Assembly: GCF_051991245.1 (NCBI RefSeq)
Contig: NC_135422.1
Coordinates: forward strand, 2,682,301 to 2,746,300
Reading direction: 5' to 3'
Length of the DNA: 64,000 nucleotides
DNA from: Festucalex cinctus
Lineage: Eukaryota; Chordata; Actinopteri; Syngnathiformes; Syngnathidae
Made by a program: the position numbers and the translations under genes. Position 1 is the first letter of the stretch. Each line of letters begins with the position of its first letter. Positions 58,367-64,000 of this stretch are shown piece by piece. The notes below the pieces were generated by a model that saw nothing but the letters and a program-made list of their open reading frames with translations, was not told the origin of the DNA and did no database searches.

Positions 58367-60080
58367 TGTACATTTGCAGAATATACAAGGTAGGCCCTAA
58401 ACCCCTCCCACTGTGGCTCTACATTTGCACGCGACACTGGTAGGCTGGGTGTTACAAGCACTTGACAATAAGTAGGGGAGTAGGAGGGAGTGCTTACTGT
58501 GAGCCTCTGCAAAAGGACAGCGATGCCTACATGCGGGTCCGTACCACAATGCTGCCGTGATGGCGATCATGTAGATGCGCGCACGCACGCACACGCGTAG
58601 CTCAACAAAGCACAGAAAGATTCACGCAAAAACAAAACATTGGCAACTATAGAGTCGTAAGCCCGTTTGAAAATAAAATCTTATTTATACGTGTCCAAGA
58701 ACCACCAGGAATATCACTATCTATTTAAATTCCGCCCAAATACCACCTCCAGAAAGCAGTGGACGGGGAGTGCAGGTTGTGGGGGGGGGGGGGGGGGGGG
58801 GCAGCGTATTTTATTTGAGTGACATTGTCTAAATTGAGGTTTGACACTCTTCACCACTATAACCTTTATGCAAATGTGAAAACATCTATATATGATGGAC
58901 AGAATTCAATTAACTGAGATGACAGAAAATAATCTAGTCAACTGAATACATCATGCAGTTGAAAGGTAACATAATCATCCCTGTAGGAAAAGGGTTGGGG
59001 GCGGTGGGCGAGCGAAAGCGAGAGAAAGGGAAGGAGAGTGAGAGAGAGAGAGAGAGAGAAGGGGGGGATGGAAGGAGGGCAGAGAGGAGTTGGAAGATAG
59101 AGCCCATTTCTCTGACGTCTTATCGAATGGCGCAAGCTCTATTTCTCCAAAGCGGCGCCTTCAGTCCACTAAACTCTTGATCTTAAATGAGAGACCCTGA
59201 AAAGACTGTTGCTAAGCAATTAAGGGGGCTTATTGAGCAGCTGATTCCCACCGCTCAGTGTCCATCATTACAATTTGTCTTCACCTCATCGACTCTCGTA
59301 CTGATGAGCAGCAAGCAGTCAGCACCTAGTGACCATGCACAAGAAAATGGGCTCATCCGGAGAGCCGACCAATCACAACAGCAGGCGCTGGTTTCGCCGT
59401 TAAAAAAAAAAACCATTCACTGCCATTGACGGTTAATTGGGAGATGGAATTAAGTTACCTTTATTAATTACGAGCGTCACGATATTAGGAATCTCTTTAT
59501 GATGCAGTTGGGGTTTTAACATGTGATGACAACACGATCTGCCGGCCATAGATAGGTTTAGCGACACTGTGTTCAGCAGTTGTTTGTATTGATGCCGTTT
59601 AAGTCCTAGTATGATGAAACTATGGCGCTACTTACGCCCACTCATACAACAAGTACGGTTTGCACTATTTTGGTGTGGTAACACGGATAGTCTCAATAAA
59701 AGAGAAGCTACAATACAATAAATCTAACATTCAGAAGAGTATTCTGCCACCAAATAAATGAATAACACTAGGACTTGTTAATGACACTTCAATGACAAAT
59801 GATATGTGTCTGTGATAATTTTAACGGCTGCGGTTAAATTTGTGAATGTTGAGCGTGTGCGTGCGTGTGTGTGTGTGTGGGTAAGCGGAACTTAAACACA
59901 CAACAACCCCTCCGCCTTCCGCAGAGTTCAATTTGGTGTTTTCACATGTCTCAATTAAAAAGATTCTGCAGTAAAATAAATATTGCAACAGTATTTTGCC
60001 ACAGAAATAATTTTTTTTATTTTTTATTATTACTTATTTTGGCCGTGTTACAATTTGCAAACAGATAAATTTTCAAATGC
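58367..60080. other. Single-copy non-coding DNA
   Basis: G21 run at 58781-58801, (GA)n at 59040-59058, (TG)n at 59866-59879. The segment at 59100-59330 is motif-dense and could be regulatory. A CATTCACTGCCATTGACGG phrase at about 59415 resembles another fish repeat end. No gene. Confidence 0.45.
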
Positions 60081-60112
60081 TGAACCACGAATAAGTGGAG
60101 GTCCACTGTAGT
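60081..60112 (-). mobile_element. Possible Tigger-like terminus
   Basis: CACGAATAAGTGGAGGTCCACTG reads in reverse as CAGTGGACCTCCACTTATTCG-like, comparable to TIRs of the element at 29475. Another similar phrase, TTTTCGCTATTCGTGGG, lies near 60538. Opposite end not located. Confidence 0.4.
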
Positions 60113-60747
60113 GGAAAACATATTTTCCAAAGTGGTCTTAATGTCGCAACCACTTCATTAAGAGCTGTATCACACATTCTGCCTTTAGGCAATGCTAAAT
60201 TTAGATTAAAACAGTGGTGAAGCGCATCTCACAGTATGGAACTATGTTACACCACAACAACAATAAAAAAATAAAAAAGTCTACAATTATAATAACATTT
60301 CATTCCATGATGGGATATATGAAGATACAATCTGATTGGCTTGATTGTGATGGGATGATAATTTGCATTTTATGCAAAATTGGTGATCGACTGTAATGTC
60401 TTAATTTGCCCGATCGATCAACGTCATTAATCAGCTCAGCGAAATAAGACATTACATATTATATTTAATATTTATCAACATTTTGTTTGAAGATATTTTC
60501 TTCCCATGCATTTCAATTGGCATTGGTTATACATGGGTTTTCGCTATTCGTGGGCTGAGCCAGTCCCTATCCCCCACAAATGACTGTAGAATTAAAGTAA
60601 AAGTAAAAAAAAGTAAAAGGTTTTTTTAAATACTTAATTAGCTCCCACAATCTGATCAAATCGTGATCTCTTTTTTTTTTTTTTTTTTTAATTTTTTGAT
60701 CATTGATTGGTGATCGGCTGAAAAATCCTGATTGTGTAGTAATTGTA

Positions 60748-60750
<3 letters not shown>
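60113..60750. other. AT-rich DNA including family J fragment
   Basis: GATCATTGATTGGTGATCGG and AAAAATCCTGATTGTGTAG near 60695-60740 recall the fragment at 45072. T-run 60671-60688. No gene. Confidence 0.45.

Positions 60751-60810
<60 letters not shown>
60751..60810. repeat. (TA)n microsatellite, 60 bp
   Basis: Pure TA tract. Confidence 0.97.
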
Positions 60811-60812
<2 letters not shown>

Positions 60813-62104
60813 CATATTTCTGCCCTGTGGAGTCAACTTACTAATACGGTATTTGAATTTGGCTTTGAAACGTGTGCAGAATTACTTTTGGTTTCTCCAA
60901 CCAGTGTCAAGCAAGTAGAACTGAAAATAAAATCACTTATAGTCCATGTTTGTCCACCTTGTCGCCAGTAAATTCAAGAAGCTTAGATACATGATGTGAA
61001 ATCGGTTATTTTGAATGAAAGGCAACAGTGTAAAGAGGCAGGCAGAGAAAAAGTGAGCCAAAACAAGCAGCAGGCGCCCTCACAAAAGCCACAAGCGTTT
61101 TAGAGGGACTGGCCAGATGGGGGCAACCTTAACCAAGTTATGATAGCTTCCCACAGTAGTGTTTTTTGTTTTTTTTTAAAGGGAATTGCAGTAGATTTGT
61201 GCTGCTTATATAGTTTAATTTAATTTGAATAATTTAACAATGTATAAGATTTATTTGCATTATTTAATTTTACATTTTATTTTTTTTCTTTATGTTATGT
61301 AAAAATATTTCTGACGTAAATTCACAAGCTCTAATATGGCTTTCTAGGCATTTGTTTGCTCACGCCTGTGACTGGGTTTGATGTTATTTATGACACTAGA
61401 TGTCGCTGCACTCCAGCTGGTCATGAAGTGGCAACTTGACAAAAACTTTAAAAAGTTAAATGTTAAGTTTGAAGTATAAAACAATTATGTAACAAGATGA
61501 TAAAAATCTAATAGCTCACTGTGAATCACTCTGCAAGTTCAATAATATTAAATAGATCATTACTGCATAAATATGCATTAGTGTTTGTTTTTTTTTTTTA
61601 ATGAATTCTCTTTGTCAAATCAAATCTGAGCTAAAAACTGTATAAGACTGCTCATTTCATCCAATTAGTGTTCCTAAAACACTACACTCCTAATGGATGG
61701 TTAAGTGACTCCTCACTAGATCTCTTACAAATAACATAAGTTCCATTAGCCCCCAAAATAGCTGCAGCATATTAATTAAATATAGCCTTCATACAATCCC
61801 ACTGTAAGCAATTTAAAGTGTGGCTACACTGGAAGCTTGCGTGAGGTTACTCGCGCTTTTAGCGGTTACACCCTCTGCATTGACTGCTAATTAACATCTT
61901 TAAAATGAAGTACATTTGCTCTGCGATAATCATTCTCTAATTCACTAACGGCTTCAGCCTTTCAAACACTGGACAGTAATCAACAGGCCTAAACACTGCA
62001 TAATCAGTAATTAGGATAAACCGAAAGAAAAATTGCGTGTGCACACAATATATGTATTGTAAATAAATGGTAAGTTGGCATCCAATTGAAATAGTACCCC
62101 AGAA
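60811..62104. other. Single-copy non-coding DNA
   Basis: No gene recognised. GGCCAGATGGGGGCAACC at about 61110-61127 is a weak CTCF-like match. The last 38 bases (62067-62104) are one arm of a long inverted repeat. Confidence 0.5.
62067..62104. repeat. Left arm of perfect 38-nt inverted repeat
   Basis: Begins ATGGTAAGTTGGCATCC and ends GTACCCCAGAA; its exact reverse complement lies at 63044-63081. Confidence 0.95.
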
Positions 62105-62111
62105 CATATAC

Positions 62112-62151
<40 letters not shown>

Positions 62152-62152
62152 G

Positions 62153-62207
<55 letters not shown>

Positions 62208-62271
62208 GTATATATATACATATATATATATATATACGTATATATATATACGTATATATATATATATATAC

Positions 62272-62335
<64 letters not shown>
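62105..62335. repeat. (TA)n microsatellite with CG/CA interruptions, 230 bp
   Basis: TA tract with regularly placed ACGT and ACAT interruptions, the longest in the window. The tyrosine-isoleucine frames on both strands are translations of this tract. Confidence 0.97.
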
Positions 62336-62338
<3 letters not shown>

Positions 62339-62891
62339 GGGTGTTAAAAAAATCGATTCGGCGATATATCGCAATACTACATTGCGCGATTCTCAAATCG
62401 ATAAAAAAAAAATCGTTTTTTTTTTTTTTTTAAGAGCTCAGAATTGTTCATTCGGTAGTCTTACCGATTCAACGTCTTATCATCATTGCCTTTTTTTTTT
62501 TGTGTGTGTGTGTGTGAATCGATTTTTAAACTTCCATTTAAATGGAAAAATATTCAACAAAACGTCTGACTTCGGGTTAGGATTCACACCGTGAGCATGG
62601 AAGAATGTTATATGAACGGAACATTAAGCCTTAATATTTTATTTTAATGCTGTTCAAACATGAAACAGATTACAACCTCTATAAGACTGAAATTTCAGAT
62701 CAATAAATAATACATTTTCATATAAATCTTACACTCTACAAGCGTACTGATTAGTATTTTCTAAATTTGAATGAAAAAAAATCGCAACAATCGACTTATA
62801 AATTCGTTAATTAATCGGTATCGAATCGAATCGTGACCTGTGAATCGTGATACGAATCGAATCGTCAGGTACGAGGCAATTCACACCCCTA
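62336..62891 (+). mobile_element. Family B hAT MITE in (TA)n, with internal insertion
   Basis: TAGGGGTGTTAAAAAAATCG to TTCACACCCCTA. About 110 bp of extra sequence at 62403-62515 (T-run, AAGAGCTCAGAATTG, TCTTACCGATTCAACG, (TG)n) separates the left CGATT block from the rest. TA repeat on both sides. Confidence 0.9.
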
Positions 62892-62909
62892 ATATATATA
62901 TATATATAC
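62892..62909. repeat. (AT)n microsatellite
   Basis: Short AT tract between the family B element and a reversed family B end. Confidence 0.9.
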
Positions 62910-62961
62910 ACATCGCGCGATGTAGTATCGTATATATTGCCGAATCGTTTTTTTAACACCC

Positions 62962-62964
<3 letters not shown>
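62910..62964 (-). mobile_element. Family B terminal fragment, reverse
   Basis: ATCGCGCGATGTAGTATCG ... TTGCCGAATCG ... TTTAACACCCCTA is the reverse of a family B left end. It has several differences from the left end of the neighbouring copy at 62336. Confidence 0.85.

Positions 62965-63012
<48 letters not shown>
62965..63012. repeat. (AT)n microsatellite
   Basis: About 24 units, followed by (CA)n at 63017-63041. Confidence 0.95.
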
Positions 63013-63016
<4 letters not shown>

Positions 63017-63041
63017 ACACACACACACACACACACACACA
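63017..63041. repeat. (CA)n microsatellite
   Basis: About 12 CA units. Confidence 0.95.
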
Positions 63042-63043
63042 TA

Positions 63044-63081
63044 TTCTGGGGTACTATTTCAATTGGATGCCAACTTACCAT
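63044..63081. repeat. Right arm of perfect 38-nt inverted repeat
   Basis: Begins TTCTGGGGTAC and ends CCAACTTACCAT; exact reverse complement of 62067-62104. Confidence 0.95.
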
Positions 63082-63345
63082 CCATCCACTTTCTTGCTTT
63101 TACAGGGTGTCCCCCTTAGGGTCTCAGAGTGAGCTGATGCCTATCCCAGCTAACTTTGGGGAAGAGGTGGGGTCCACCCAGCCAATCAACACCAGACAAA
63201 CAGCCATTCACATTCACACCAACACATATGGACAATTTAGTGACCATGAATGTTTTTGGAAGCTGGGAGGCAGCTGGAGTACCCAGAGAAAACCCCACAC
63301 AAACCCCGGACATCAATTTGGAAGGCAGACATGCTTGTATGCAAA
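63082..63345 (+). mobile_element. Family H fish repeat, copy 2, diverged
   Basis: CCATCCACTTTCTTGC, GATGCCTATCCCAGCTAAC, AACAGCCATTCACATTCACA, GGACAATTTAGTGACCATG, GCAGCTGGAGTACCCAGAG, AAAACCCCACACAAACC. Same order as the copy at 32151 but extending further. No coding role; the overlapping plus-strand frames are fortuitous. Confidence 0.85.
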
Positions 63346-64000
63346 CCTTTAGTTTGCATGCAAAAAATTTCCTGCTTTTTCTTTTTCTGGAGTTTAGCTC
63401 ATGTAAAATGGCAAAATGTAGGCATGTCCCAGAGGCTCCACTTTTACACTATGGAAAATGTTCTGACCCCGTCTGGTATAATGAGGGAGGTGCAGATTGG
63501 CAGTACTCCAACACTGACTGAATCCCTCCTTATCCTGGGAAACCCATTCTTGACTCACTCCTGTTTCTCTGGCACATTTGGGGAAGGGGTGAAAACATGA
63601 ATGAACTTTTTATTCCTTTATTTTTATGACTCTGCAAGGTCACCTCAATCTACATTTGACTGCATGGACCCATTGAAACAAATTACATTTATGGCACAAT
63701 AAAGAACCCTTGTTAATTTTCTTTCTGTTAATTTGCAAGTGAACGAAATATAAAGCAGCAGAAACATTTTCAAGATAGCAAAAAAATAATAAGAATAACA
63801 ATTAAATAAAAACACTTTCCACAGCCTCAATTGTCTCTCTCAATTGTATGTCAAAATTAACCATGCAAATTAAGGCTGTTGAATCGGAAAATGCGAGTCT
63901 CAAGCTTCATGGCGCAGTCATTTGAATATTTTCCATGCTTTTGGAAGGTAACTGTTTGATATTATTAATTATTCCTACAAAAGTATTTTCTTGTTATAAC
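63346..64000. other. Single-copy non-coding DNA
   Basis: No gene or repeat recognised up to the window end. Confidence 0.5.

Noticed and set aside
62067..62594. Open frames of 130-175 codons made of tyrosine-isoleucine repeats on both strands
   Set aside because: They are translations of (TA)n and its interruptions; both strands and several frames are open at once.

Overview
This window looks like intergenic or intronic DNA from a percomorph teleost fish. The signs are the density of short non-autonomous DNA transposons with hAT-type 8-bp, TTAA-type and TA-type target-site duplications, long (TA)n microsatellites, homopolymer runs, and several repeats I recognise as common in fish, such as the CATCCATCCA and TTTATTTATATAGC families. 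From memory only, the dominant family (called A here) resembles a repeat abundant in pipefish and seahorse assemblies; that is a tentative inference. I found no protein-coding exon of a host gene, no tRNA or rRNA and no CRISPR array. The only convincing protein homology is transposon-derived: a reverse-transcriptase fragment near 39.8 kb (minus strand) and remnants of a Tigger-like transposase near 29.8-30.2 kb. The remaining open frames are chance frames, translated microsatellites or translated repeats.

Layout. 0-5.3 kb: four or more family A copies or fragments and a rearranged fold-back repeat. 6-9.3 kb: a LINE-tail-like repeat, family F, a 408-bp fold-back element inside an older hAT relic, and two partial family C copies. 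10-16 kb: family A, hAT relics, an intact family B hAT element with an 8-bp duplication (14.67-15.11 kb) and family D. 17 kb: a 153-bp tandem duplication. 20-23 kb: family B inserted in (TA)n, then family F again. 25-27.5 kb: family A inside another hAT element, then two family D copies in inverted orientation. 29.4-30.5 kb: a Tigger-like element nested in an older repeat. 32-35.7 kb: (TA)n tracts, then family A nested inside family B. 39-42 kb: two family A copies and a LINE fragment. 44.7-53 kb: families C, A, B and I and a retroposon with a 9-bp duplication. 57.7-58.4 kb: family C nested inside family D. 62-63.3 kb: a long (TA)n and hAT cluster bounded by a perfect 38-nt inverted repeat.

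The most interesting pattern concerns families A and D. Both are bounded by TTAA and have related ends. Most copies carry a 16-bp core, CCAGCAGGTGGCAGCA or CCAGCAGATGGCAGCA, that exactly fits the widely used vertebrate CTCF core consensus CCASYAGRKGGCRS. Eleven exact matches fall in 64 kb, ten of them inside these elements. These MITEs may therefore have seeded potential CTCF sites across the region. The nested insertions also give a relative chronology and, in several cases, a paralogous empty site that defines the duplication.

Between the repeats are stretches of apparently single-copy DNA, some GC- or CpG-richer and rich in homeobox-like TAAT motifs. They could include conserved regulatory elements of a developmental gene desert, but sequence alone cannot show this.
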